28,649 nucleotides of DNA, taken from Chloroflexota bacterium (GTDB taxonomy: Bacteria > Chloroflexota > Ktedonobacteria > Ktedonobacterales > Ktedonobacteraceae). The DNA is taken from the NCBI GenBank assembly GCA_005881495.1, contig VBHI01000083.1, positions 1 through 28,649 of the forward strand, given 5' to 3'. Below are positions 14,348 to 22,049 of the stretch, piece after piece. How positions within the stretch are numbered: the first letter of the stretch is position 1; every line of letters starts with the position of its first letter. A program made the translations under genes and the position numbers. Below the pieces are notes generated by a model. That model saw only the letters and a program-made list of their open reading frames with translations. It had not been told where the DNA came from and made no database searches.

Positions 14348-14821
14348 TTAACTCTCAGTTTCAGATGGATATTGTTCCTGCTCTGCCATCCAGACGTTTC
14401 TCTGCTTGCGAGAAATAGGAGAGGGAAAGGTGTCTCTGTAGCCAGTCCTTTTCTCACCCGAATAGCCATTGTCATCATGAGGTAAGCCGTAGCTTTCTCG
14501 TGAGTAGGATGCTTCCAGTCGCTCCCGCATCTGTTCAAATGTAGTGGCATCGATCTCACCAGAAGCATAGCGCTGGCGCAGTATCTCTAACGCGGAAGGG
14601 CCTGCCGGTGCCATGTCAAAAATGTCTGCGAATATAGGCATAATGTATGGGATGATCCACCTCAGCAATAGCCAGGCGAGCCCTAACAACAACGCTACCC
14701 AGAATAAGGTGCTCAGCTCTGATTGAAGCATTCCGGGCCCCCAGCCAAACTCATGGCCCCATGGGTGTGGGTGCCCATATATCCAATGGTGTTCAAATCT
14801 GTGGTGTTCAAATCTGTACAT
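14348..14821 (-). CDS. His-rich membrane protein with SHOCT domain
   Basis: 157 residues, AAGGAGAA 7 bases before the ATG. The N-terminus is histidine-rich (MYRFEHHRFEHHW..HPHPWGHEF), with seven His in the first 23 residues; RFEHH is doubled by a perfect 15-base tandem repeat at 14787-14816. One membrane helix spans about 38-62. A SHOCT (short C-terminal) domain follows at 77-104 (ALEILRQRYASGEIDATTFEQM), then a polar tail. SHOCT modules mediate oligomerisation or partner binding in many membrane proteins. It diverges from the response regulator gene and shares its intergenic operator candidate. The His cluster may bind metal, which is inference only. Confidence 0.8.
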   Translation of the reverse strand: MYRFEHHRFEHHWIYGHPHPWGHEFGWGPGMLQSELSTLFWVALLLGLAWLLLRWIIPYIMPIFADIFDMAPAGPSALEILRQRYASGEIDATTFEQMRERLEASYSRESYGLPHDDNGYSGEKRTGYRDTFPSPISRKQRNVWMAEQEQYPSETES

Positions 14822-14932
14822 TATGACGTTCTCCTTCTTTCATTTCATGCGGGCAACTACTTCCTGATGCTTGTCTTTTTCATATCCTTGTGTTCAGTAT
14901 ACAGCATGCGTATTGATTTTCTATTGGAAAAA

Positions 14933-14960
14933 CATGAGAATTTTCTCATGCACTTCTCAT
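14933..14960. promoter_or_regulatory. Operator candidate for the adjacent OmpR-type regulator
   Basis: CATGAGAA-TT-TTCTCATG (14933-14950) is an 18-base perfect palindrome, and a further TTCTCAT at 14954-14960 makes a direct repeat with the one at 14943-14949 at an 11-base period, typical of OmpR-family sites. It lies between candidate divergent -10 boxes: TATGCT at 14982-14987 for the regulator gene, and TATACT at 14901-14896 (minus) for the SHOCT gene. Confidence 0.5.
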
Positions 14961-15073
14961 CAGAATCCAATGAAGAGATGCTATGCTAGAGCAATGCAGA
15001 GCGGTATAGTAAAGGAAGAAGCGCCGACCAATGACGTGACGGCATCCAAGTAAATTAAAGAAGGAATTGAGTA

Positions 15074-15748
15074 ATGCATATCCTTGTGGTAGAGGACGAG
15101 CAGCGCCTGGCGTTTTTACTACGTCGCGTCCTGCTAGAAGAGCGGCACACCGTTGATCTCGCGCACGACGGGCACAGTGGTCTTGATCTTGCACTGAGTG
15201 ATACCTATGATACTGTGATCCTTGATGTGATGTTGCCCGGATTTGATGGGCTCGAGGTCTGCCGCCAGATGCGCGCCGAACGCATTATGACGCCGGTGCT
15301 GATGCTCACGGCGCGCGGCGCGGTCGAGGACCGTGTGACGGGTCTCAATGTGGGCGCGGATGACTACCTGACCAAGCCTTTCGCAATGGAGGAACTCTTG
15401 GCACGCATCAATGCCCTGCTGCGGCGCCGCGATCGTCGTTTCGATGAAGCCCCCCAGCTCATGGTGAGCGACCTAACGCTCGACCTGGTGCGGCACGAAG
15501 CGCGCCGCGCCGGGCGCGTCATCGAGTTAACGGCCAAGGAGTTTGCCCTGCTGGAGTACCTGATGCGCCATCCGGGCCAGGTGCTCACACGTACACAAAT
15601 CGTTGACGCGGTCTGGCGCTATGACCTGGAGGCACTCTCGAATGTGGTGGATATCTACATCCACTATCTGCGCGATAAGATCGACCAGGGCTTCTCGCGT
15701 TCATTAATTAAAACAGTGCGCGGTGTGGGCTACAAGATCGAAGCGTAG
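15074..15748 (+). CDS. OmpR/PhoB-family response regulator
   Basis: 224 residues. The receiver domain (1-115) has acidic residues E7/D8, phosphoacceptor D51 (VILDVMLPG), T79 and K101 (YLTKPF), so it is intact. The C-terminal winged-helix DNA-binding domain (about 125-222) shows LTAKEFALLEYLMRHPGQVLT, VDIYIHYLRDKI and IKTVRGVGYKI. AAGGA precedes the ATG. No histidine kinase gene is adjacent: downstream lies a 452-base gap and tatA. It probably controls its own gene and the divergent SHOCT gene through the repeats at 14933-14960. By family it binds tandem direct repeats as a dimer after phosphorylation. Confidence 0.92.
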   Translation: MHILVVEDEQRLAFLLRRVLLEERHTVDLAHDGHSGLDLALSDTYDTVILDVMLPGFDGLEVCRQMRAERIMTPVLMLTARGAVEDRVTGLNVGADDYLTKPFAMEELLARINALLRRRDRRFDEAPQLMVSDLTLDLVRHEARRAGRVIELTAKEFALLEYLMRHPGQVLTRTQIVDAVWRYDLEALSNVVDIYIHYLRDKIDQGFSRSLIKTVRGVGYKIEA

Positions 15749-15826
15749 CACAGCAGCAAGGGGCAGCGGTGTGAACAGGAGTAGACCCTAAGTTTTCCCG
15801 GAAACTAAAGGATGTTTTGCCGCTTT

Positions 15827-16115
15827 TTACGGAAATAAAAAAGAGACCGGTCGCTGTTCTGGGGGGAACACGACCGGTTGACCCAGATTAGGGGTGTGTG
15901 GGGGAAGTCCTGGGTACAGCACACCGTCTACCGTGAACAACCTGGATGGCTCAATGGATCTGGATGGTTTGAACTCCATAAGACATTGAGTCAACCAGCC
16001 TCTTCACAGCTTCTTGTATAGTCTCTATCAGAGTAAACGACAGGTTTTCTATTTTTTGCGAATTTGCGATCAGTTTATGACAATTTACTCGTATGTTTGA
16101 TTTGTAGCAATTCAT
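15827..16115 (-). other. Candidate minus-strand small transcript with overlapping small ORFs
   Basis: The 452 bases between the response regulator and tatA contain, on the minus strand, a 54-codon ORF (16115-15951, beginning MNCYKSNIRV, with an amphipathic LIETIQEAVKRLVDSMSYG stretch). A 50-codon ORF overlaps it (15979-15827, MEFKPSRS...LFTVDGVLYPGLPPHTP...). It is in the +1 frame and continues past the first stop. A +1 shift at CAT-TGA-G would join them into one protein of about 96 residues. A minus-strand terminator hairpin overlaps the end. Neither ORF has a good ribosome site or a recognised family, so a non-coding RNA, a frameshifted gene or chance are all open. Confidence 0.3.
15833..15878 (-). 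terminator. Minus-strand intrinsic terminator with no assigned gene
   Basis: ACCGGTCG (15846-15853) pairs with CGACCGGT (15871-15878), extended by TGTTC/GAACA around a G-rich loop with a single bulged base. Read on the minus strand the stem is followed by CTCTTTTTTATTT, a proper U tract. On the plus strand no U tract follows, so it does not look like the end of the response-regulator transcript. Confidence 0.6.
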
Positions 16116-16126
16116 CCGTTTGTTTG

Positions 16127-16138
16127 ATGTGATATGAT
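16127..16138 (+). promoter_or_regulatory. Probable extended -10 promoter of tatA
   Basis: TGATATGAT (16130-16138) gives a TGn-extended TATGAT -10 box, 62 bases before the tatA ATG. No convincing -35 box is visible 16-18 bases upstream. Confidence 0.35.
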
Positions 16139-16200
16139 AAGGTCAAAGGTATTCCTATTTTGGAATGTTCAAAATTTCTACCTGGAAAGGGGCCTGCGGT

Positions 16201-16458
16201 ATGGGATTTCATATGTTAGATTTGATTCCTATCCTTCTCATTGCACTGGTAATTATTGGCCCAAAGGCTCTCCAATCCATGTCGCGCAATATGGGGAAGG
16301 GCGTAGGTCACGCCAAAGAATTGAAAGATCAGGCCCTCTCTGAGCTTCCCGTTGAAGAAATCACCAAGGTTACCCGCCAGATCCCCATGAGTCCTCAACA
16401 AGCCGTCAAGATGCTCCTCACCCCATCAGAGAAAGAATCAGAAACCAAAGAGAAGTAG
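16201..16458 (+). CDS. tatA: TatA-type twin-arginine translocase subunit
   Basis: 85 residues from ATG 16201, with AAAGGGG 8 bases upstream; a 12-residue longer start lacks a ribosome site. A short N-terminal membrane helix (LDLIPILLIALVIIGPKAL, about 6-24) leads through the GPK hinge to an amphipathic helix (MSRNMGKGVGHAKELKDQAL) and a charged tail ending in KESETKEK, the usual TatA/B layout. The canonical FG before the P is replaced by IG. TatA forms the protein-conducting element for folded Tat substrates; TatB-like or TatE-like roles cannot be excluded. No tatC is visible. It ends 19 bases before the convergent GT4 gene. Confidence 0.82.
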   Translation: MGFHMLDLIPILLIALVIIGPKALQSMSRNMGKGVGHAKELKDQALSELPVEEITKVTRQIPMSPQQAVKMLLTPSEKESETKEK

Positions 16459-16477
16459 CTTTATACTACTAATGGGA

Positions 16478-17590
16478 TTACGTCAGCATTTCTTGATACA
16501 CATTGTAGGTCTGGCGGGCAATTTGTTCCTGGGTGTAGTTTTCGAGGACGCGCTGGCGTCCTTTGGCTGCCAGTTGGGTGTAGAGGGCGGGGTCGTCAAG
16601 CAGTTGGCGGATAGAGGCGACCAGCGCTTGCACATTGCCCTCCTGAAAAACCAGGCCTGCATCGTCGATGACGTGGGGAATCTCGCCGGAACTGGAGCCG
16701 ATGACAGGTGTCTCGCATGCCATGGCTTCGGGGAGCACGCGCCCGAATTGCTCGATCCAGTTGGGTCGAGTCACTGAGGGCAACACCAGGGCATCAAACT
16801 GCTGCATCTCTTTGGGAATCTCGTATGTTGGCAGGCCTCCCTTGAAGATGACGCGGCCCGCAACTCCTGATTGAGCGGCCTGCTCGGCGAGTTGCTCTTT
16901 CATCGGGCCGTTGCCGATGAAGACCAAGCGACAGTAATCTGGCAGTTCAGCCAGCGCAGAGACGAGCAGATCGAGGCCCTTGTTGTCTTTGAGTCGTCCG
17001 ACGAAACCAAGGGTGAAGGGATCACCGGGGGAGCGTGATTTGCGCGGCTCTGTGCGCCGGTAGATATCGGTGTCAAAACCGAACTGCGGGATGATGGAGA
17101 TTGGTCCGTTGTAGCCTTTGCGTTTCAAGACTTCTGCGGCGTCGCGGTTGCCAGCCAGGGCTGCGGCGGCGTGACGATAGTTGTAGAGTTCCATCTGGCG
17201 AAATGGCGGCGGATAGTCGTGGTAGAGATTCTGCCAGGTGAAGAAAAGCGCTCTGGCCTTTTGTTTGTTGGCGAGCCACATGGCATGAAATGTGGCGAAA
17301 TTATAGGGTTCTTCGTCGATGTGCACAATCTCCGGGCGCAGTTCGCGCATGATCTTGCCCAGTCGCGGGTAATAATGCAGGTGAAAGTTGCCATTGAGTC
17401 GCATTGGGGTAACAATCATCTGGTAACCCGAGGTATAGAGACGTTCAAGCACTTGCTTGCTGCCGTCGTCACTCTGCCAGTAGGGGGGAGTGACGAGGGT
17501 TAGTTCGACGCCGGGACATTTCGCCAACTCTTCGAGCTTGCGTTGCGAGGTGCCCGCGACGAGTGCTTTTGAGATCATGAGTACGCGCAT
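16478..17590 (-). CDS. GT4 family glycosyltransferase (third gene of operon)
   Basis: 370 residues from the ATG at 17588-17590 with TAGGAG upstream; the longer frame overlaps the previous gene. GT-B fold: N-terminal acceptor domain (MRVLMISKALVAGTSQRKLEEL, VHIDEEPYNF) and C-terminal nucleotide-sugar domain with FTLGFVGRLKDNKGLDLLV, LVFIGNGPMKEQL and the E-x7-E region FGRVLPEAMACETPVIGSSSGEIP. The IDEEPYN phrase is characteristic of several GT4 enzymes acting on surface glycans. Donor and acceptor are unknown. It begins 1 base after the stop of the preceding GT4 gene, so the two are almost certainly co-transcribed. Confidence 0.9.
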   Translation of the reverse strand: MRVLMISKALVAGTSQRKLEELAKCPGVELTLVTPPYWQSDDGSKQVLERLYTSGYQMIVTPMRLNGNFHLHYYPRLGKIMRELRPEIVHIDEEPYNFATFHAMWLANKQKARALFFTWQNLYHDYPPPFRQMELYNYRHAAAALAGNRDAAEVLKRKGYNGPISIIPQFGFDTDIYRRTEPRKSRSPGDPFTLGFVGRLKDNKGLDLLVSALAELPDYCRLVFIGNGPMKEQLAEQAAQSGVAGRVIFKGGLPTYEIPKEMQQFDALVLPSVTRPNWIEQFGRVLPEAMACETPVIGSSSGEIPHVIDDAGLVFQEGNVQALVASIRQLLDDPALYTQLAAKGRQRVLENYTQEQIARQTYNVYQEMLT

Positions 17591-17591
17591 A

Positions 17592-18752
17592 TTATTTCTT
17601 ACTCCTAACAACTGCTTCCTGGTAAACGGCAAGCGTCTCAGTTGCGGTTTTACGCCAGCTAAATTGTGTGGCGCGCTGTAGCGATCTTGCACGCAGATCG
17701 TCTCGTAGTGTACTGTCAGTGAGGACGCTGCGCATGGCTTCGACCAGGGTCTGGGTATTGTCCGGGTCTAGTGTGATGGCGGCATCTCCTACCACTTCTG
17801 GCAGCGAGGTGCGGTTTGAGCAGACGACGGGGGCGCCGCAGCTCATCGCCTCTAAGGGGGACAGCCCAAATCCTTCGTAGAGTGAGGGAAAGACGTAGAG
17901 GCTGGCGCCGCTGTACATGGCGGGTTTGTCCTGATCTTCGACGAAGCGGTAGATGACCTGGTCTGAAACGCCGAGTTCGGCGGCAATGGGGCGTGGGTCG
18001 GGGAAGAAAGGTCCCTTCTGCTTGTCTGGATTACCAGAAATAAGCAATTGCAGGTCGGGCTGCTCAAGCTGCTTGTAGAGATGGGCAAAGGCGCGCACCA
18101 ACTGGGGGACGTTCTTGCGCCGATCGAGTCCGCCAAGATAGAAGATGTAGCGCTCACCAACACCGTAACGCGCGCGTGCTTGTGCCAGCAGCGAGGGGTC
18201 AGTGATGGGTTTGTACTCGTCGCCTGCTGCTTCGTACGTGACGCGAATGTGCTCGGCCGGGAGGTGCAAGGCGTCCATCATATCCTGCCTGGCATGCTGG
18301 GAGACGGTAATAATTAGCGTTGCGTTATGGGCGGCGTGCGCGACAAGGCGCATATAGGCTTTGACCATGGTGCCTGCCTGGTAGGCTGGCAGGCGCAGCG
18401 GTATCACATCGTGGATAGTAACGACGGTCGGTGTGCGCGGAAAGAGTGGCGGTGCGAAGTAGGGGACGTGAAAAAGATCAATACCGGCCTTGCGTGCTGC
18501 TGCCGGGCCGGTGAATTGTTCCCATACGACTTTTTCAACGTTTTCGTTGCGCCTGGCAGGGGACGGTGGGGGACTGACGCGGTAGGGAAAGGGTGTTAGT
18601 GCACTTCCGTTGTCTGCAATGGGTTTTGCGCCCAGCAGCAAGTACTCGTTCTGTTGATCGACTTCTTTTAAGGCGTGAAGCAAATGGAGCAGGTATTGAC
18701 CGCTGCCGTTAGCAGGAGTTTGTAGGAAAAGGGCATTGAGCGCGATTCTCAT
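17592..18752 (-). CDS. GT4 family glycosyltransferase (second gene of operon)
   Basis: 386 residues. The N-terminal domain has RIALNALFLQTPANGSGQYL (glycine-rich loop) and VVTIHDVIPLRLP. The C-terminal domain has YIFYLGGLDRRKNVPQLVRAF, the acceptor-sensing LQLLISGNP, and the donor-binding E-x7-E motif in SLYEGFGLSPLEAMSCGAPVVC. This is the pattern of mannosyl-type GT4 enzymes, but the sugar cannot be assigned. The start ATG overlaps the previous stop as ATGA (18749-18752), indicating translational coupling to the upstream GT4 gene. Confidence 0.9.
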   Translation of the reverse strand: MRIALNALFLQTPANGSGQYLLHLLHALKEVDQQNEYLLLGAKPIADNGSALTPFPYRVSPPPSPARRNENVEKVVWEQFTGPAAARKAGIDLFHVPYFAPPLFPRTPTVVTIHDVIPLRLPAYQAGTMVKAYMRLVAHAAHNATLIITVSQHARQDMMDALHLPAEHIRVTYEAAGDEYKPITDPSLLAQARARYGVGERYIFYLGGLDRRKNVPQLVRAFAHLYKQLEQPDLQLLISGNPDKQKGPFFPDPRPIAAELGVSDQVIYRFVEDQDKPAMYSGASLYVFPSLYEGFGLSPLEAMSCGAPVVCSNRTSLPEVVGDAAITLDPDNTQTLVEAMRSVLTDSTLRDDLRARSLQRATQFSWRKTATETLAVYQEAVVRSKK

Positions 18753-19918
18753 ACGCTGCCTCCAATCTCAGTAAAGTCCGTGACACCATCGTAGAGCTTT
18801 TGATAGATGGAGAGCATTTTGCGCGCTGACACCGGCCACGTGTATTGTTTTACACGCTCGTATCCCTTCTGACGGAGGTCCTCTTGTAAAGATTTATCCT
18901 GCAAAATGCGCATAATTGCCGCGGAGAGTTCTCCGGTATTGTGCGGGTCGATCAAGAGCGCAGCATCGCCGACGATCTCTGGTAGAGAAGAAATATTGGA
19001 GGTGATGACTGGCGCGCCACAGGCCATAGCTTCAATGGGAGGCACACCGAAGCCTTCAACGAACGAGGGAAAGGCGAAGACATCGGCCAGGCTGTAGAGA
19101 GCGACCAGTTCCAGGTCGCTAACACGCCCCAGGAAGCGCACCTTTTTCTCGAGTTTGAGTTCCTCGACGAGCTGTTGTGTCTCTTCGTATAGCCAGCCCT
19201 TGCCGCCAGCGAGGGCGAGCATAGACGGTCCGCCCTTCTTCTTCTGGGCCTGGTAAAAAGCTTTGATCAGCCCGATGTGGTTTTTGCGCGGCTCAAGCGT
19301 GCCAACGCCGAGCACAAGTGGGTGTCTCAGGCCAAATTTATTGCGCGTGGCACCCAGGATTACGGGATCGGTGATGCGCCGGAAATGCGCGCTGACGCCG
19401 TTGGGGATGACCACCAGTCTAGCACGCGGTGTCTGAAAGTGTTCGACCAGTGTACGGCTGACCTCCTGCGAGACGGTGCAGACGACGTCCGCGGCGGCAA
19501 CCGCTTCAGGCACGACCTTTTTGAGGTAGTTCACCAGCGATGGGACGGCGTACTCCGGGTGTTCCAGGAAGGCGAGGTCATGGACGGTCACGACCTTGCG
19601 CAGCTTCTTACCGATAGGGGGCAGCGCGAAGTCAGGGCCGTGATAAATATCGACTTGCCCGGAGAAATAATTGGCATAAAGAGGTAAGCGCCAGCGATAC
19701 CAGATGATGCTCAAATAACGGTCGGGAATAAAGATATTCCTGCCGTGAACATTCTCTGCTTTAGGAAACGGACGCTCCCTGGTGGGGCGTCCGCTCGTGA
19801 GCAAGGTATACTGGTTGCTAGTATCCTGTTCCAGCATGGCATCCACCAGTCTGCGAACATAGTTGCCAATGCCGGCTCTTTGCCTGATAGCCGCAGTATA
19901 ATCAATCGCGATACGCAT
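18749..19918 (-). CDS. GT4 family glycosyltransferase (first GT of operon)
   Basis: 389 residues. MRIAIDYTAAIRQRAGIGNYVRRL (acceptor loop), DIYHGPDFALPP, KVVTVHDLAFLEHPEY, VVIPNGVSAHF, LVLGVGTLEPRKNHIGLIKAF and FPSFVEGFGVPPIEAMACGAPV (E-x7-E) identify a GT4 enzyme closely related in layout to the next gene, perhaps by duplication. AAGG lies 7 bases before the ATG. It follows the HIT-family gene by 17 bases and overlaps the next GT4 gene by 4. No membrane segment is seen, so it acts at the cytoplasmic face. Confidence 0.9.
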   Translation of the reverse strand: MRIAIDYTAAIRQRAGIGNYVRRLVDAMLEQDTSNQYTLLTSGRPTRERPFPKAENVHGRNIFIPDRYLSIIWYRWRLPLYANYFSGQVDIYHGPDFALPPIGKKLRKVVTVHDLAFLEHPEYAVPSLVNYLKKVVPEAVAAADVVCTVSQEVSRTLVEHFQTPRARLVVIPNGVSAHFRRITDPVILGATRNKFGLRHPLVLGVGTLEPRKNHIGLIKAFYQAQKKKGGPSMLALAGGKGWLYEETQQLVEELKLEKKVRFLGRVSDLELVALYSLADVFAFPSFVEGFGVPPIEAMACGAPVITSNISSLPEIVGDAALLIDPHNTGELSAAIMRILQDKSLQEDLRQKGYERVKQYTWPVSARKMLSIYQKLYDGVTDFTEIGGSV

Positions 19919-19935
19919 GCATAACCTTGTAAATC

Positions 19936-20286
19936 CTAGCCTGGGGGCCAGCGAAATTTTCTGCCACCGATCAAGTGGAAGTGCAAATGGTAGACAGCCT
20001 GGCCGGCATCGGGGCCAACATTGGTAACAAGGCGGTAGCCACGCTCGCCGAGTCCCAGTTTCTGCGCCAGTTTATTGGCGACTATAAACAGCAAAGCCAG
20101 CGTGGGACCGTCCTCCAGTGTCAAGTCAGATATGGAGGTGATGTGTCGCCGGGGGATGAGCAGGATGTGATGTGGGGCTTGAGGATTGATATCTTCAAAC
20201 GCTACGACATCTTCATCCTGGTAGACAATTTTACTGGGTATCTGACCTTCTGCTATTTTGCAGAACAGGCAGTTCTCAACAGCCAT
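19936..20286 (-). CDS. HIT-family (HINT-like) nucleotide-binding protein
   Basis: 116 residues from the ATG at 20284-20286, AGGAGG about 12 bases upstream; an 11-codon longer start is less supported. The N-terminal CLFCKIAEGQIPSKIVYQDEDVVAF, the APHHILLIPRRHI segment and the histidine triad H100-L-H102-F-H104 (YHLHFHLIGGR) mark a HINT-type nucleotide phosphoramidase/hydrolase. C6 and C9 may help bind zinc. Family members hydrolyse AMP-linked phosphoramidates or adenylates. It heads the operon with three GT4 genes; a functional link to nucleotide-sugar metabolism is possible but unproven, since HIT genes are often placed arbitrarily. Confidence 0.92.
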   Translation of the reverse strand: MAVENCLFCKIAEGQIPSKIVYQDEDVVAFEDINPQAPHHILLIPRRHITSISDLTLEDGPTLALLFIVANKLAQKLGLGERGYRLVTNVGPDAGQAVYHLHFHLIGGRKFRWPPG

Positions 20287-20520
20287 GGTGGTATGTTTCC
20301 TCCTCGGTATCCTTCTCACCTGGGGTAATCTCGCATATTACTATACCATATAATGGTTATTACGGCTATTTTGACAGCAAAATGGGTGATGCTGCGATTC
20401 TCGCAGAGCTCGCGGCTCCTCGTATTTCAGAAAAGAAGATATCAGAAAGAGATATGAAAGGGGCTTCCGTGAGCACCTGGCGCACTTCTTAGTCATCACG
20501 CCATGACCATTCCTCCATCC

Positions 20521-20534
20521 ACGTGCATGCACGT
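20521..20534. repeat. 14-base perfect palindrome upstream of the transposase
   Basis: ACGTGCATGCACGT is a perfect palindrome 48 bases before the transposase ATG. It may be part of the insertion sequence's left end or a regulatory site. The rest of the 295-base gap 20287-20581 shows no gene; ACCAT-ATA-ATGGT (20345-20357) is a second small palindrome near the HIT gene's probable promoter. Confidence 0.35.
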
Positions 20535-20581
20535 TCCTCGTCCAAACTGAGAGAAAGAAACCTCATAGCAGGAGGACGATC

Positions 20582-21751
20582 ATGAATGCATGCGACCTAT
20601 TATTAGACCAATGGGACCAACAAGTCAAGGAGATATTTCCCAACTTGCATCACTATCAACAACAAGCGCTGGCTTTTAGCGTTCAAGGAGTGATCCTCTC
20701 AGGGAACGCGGTGATGCAGCGGGTAGCGGAAGAGGTGTGGGAGCACCTGAGCAGTGAGACCAAAATGGTGAGTCATGAGCGGCGGATGCAAAGATTTGTG
20801 GCCAATGAGCGTATTGAGGTGGAAGCATGTTGGAAAGAATTTCTTCAGAAGGTGTTGCCTTTCTGGGAAAAAAAGCCCGTGATGCTCATGCTAGATCTGA
20901 CACCGTACACGCAAGAAGCCACCATTGTCTACTTAGGACTGTTGGTGCAATCCCGCGTGTTACCCCTTGCTTGGTGTATCATGCCACAACAAGAAGAATG
21001 GGATCAGGGGCAATGGGAAATCGTTGGACATCTCTTTGATCAGGTTGCCCCGTATTTCAGCAGCGAGTCCTCTACCCTGTTGGCCGATCGAGGACTCAGT
21101 TGCCTGAACTTGATCAAATTGTGCAAGAAGGTGGGATGGCATTACGTCTTACGCATCAAAAATGAGCAATGGTTCCGCAGAAAGGGTCGCCATCGGTATC
21201 AAGATTGGCAACAAGGCAAGTCCTTGGTGAAGAAAGAAGGGGATCAGTGGTATGGAAGGATTCTGCTGTGGAAAGAGCATTCGTTTGAAACCTGGCTCAG
21301 CGCGTGCTGGGAACCCGGCTACGAGGAAGCGTGGTTTTTGATTTCCGATCAGCCCGCTTCTCATAAACGGGTGAGTGAATACGCCATGCGCATGAGAGTC
21401 GAGTCGACGTTTCAGGATCAAAAGAGTCGAGGATGCATGATTGAATGCAGCCGTTTCACTCACCACGATCATTTGAACCGCTGGCTCTTCGTGGTCTATC
21501 TGGCCATCTGGTGGATTGCGCATTTAGGAAGCAGTTGTATTCATCACGGGCATCGAGAGCAAGTCGATCGCAAAGATCGACGCGATAAAGGACTCTTGCG
21601 TATTGGCCGTTTGTGGCTCAAGGCGATTCTCAAGAAGGCCAATTGTGCTCTTTCTCCCCAGACTCTCAGCCGAATCGCTGCACAATTGGCCAATTGTTTG
21701 CCTTTTTCCCATCGCAAGCAACGCCTGTGTTTCTCCATTTACCTTCATTGA
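20582..21751 (+). mobile_element. Insertion sequence, IS4-like DDE transposase gene
   Basis: 389 residues, apparently intact, with GGAGG a few bases before the ATG. The N-terminal region is helical (QQQALAFSVQGVILSGNAV). The DDE triad is visible as D105 (VMLMLDLTPY), D169 (STLLADRGLS) and E274 (MRVESTFQDQKSRG), the last in an IS4-type YREK-like context. A strand-rich insertion (about 190-260) separates the second D from E. The C-terminus is basic. The enzyme would cut and rejoin element ends in transposition. I could not define terminal inverted repeats or target duplications: CTGTCCCCGACAGAAA (reverse strand, near 21783-21798) and CTATTTTGACAGCAAA (20366-20381) are only a weak pair. Confidence 0.82.
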
Positions 21752-21792
21752 GGGGTTTACCAATGTCGAACAAAGTTTCTGTCGGGGACAGA

Positions 21793-21822
21793 GGAGTAGG
21801 GCGACGCAAGCGTCCCCACTCC
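21793..21822. repeat. Palindromic repeat copy after the transposase
   Basis: GGAGTAGGGCGACG (21793-21806) and CGTCCCCACTCC (21811-21822) form an imperfect hairpin around CAAG, resembling the GGGCGACCC family seen at 10601-10737. It lies in the 298-base gap between the transposase and the histidine kinase. That gap otherwise holds a possible -35 (TTGACA, 21929-21934) without a good -10. Confidence 0.45.
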
Positions 21823-22049
21823 ACATCCGCTCCACCCCCGCCCCTACGAGACGGGGGCGTACTCGAAAACCTCTGCAATGGTAGTTGAATATAATACACG
21901 CCTGTGATATGCTACTCTGCAAGAAATTTTGACATTTCTGTCGAGTCTTTTTTGTAGGATTTGCCCGACTTATTACCCTGCGCTTCCCGTAGGGGTTGGT
22001 ACTCTATTGCCCCAACTTTTCTACGAGAGAAGTGAGGAGAACGAGGTTC

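Noticed and set aside
20341..21900. Full insertion-sequence boundaries
   Set aside because: The best inverted-repeat pair (near 20366 and 21798) shares only scattered bases, and no target duplication could be seen, so only the transposase gene is called.
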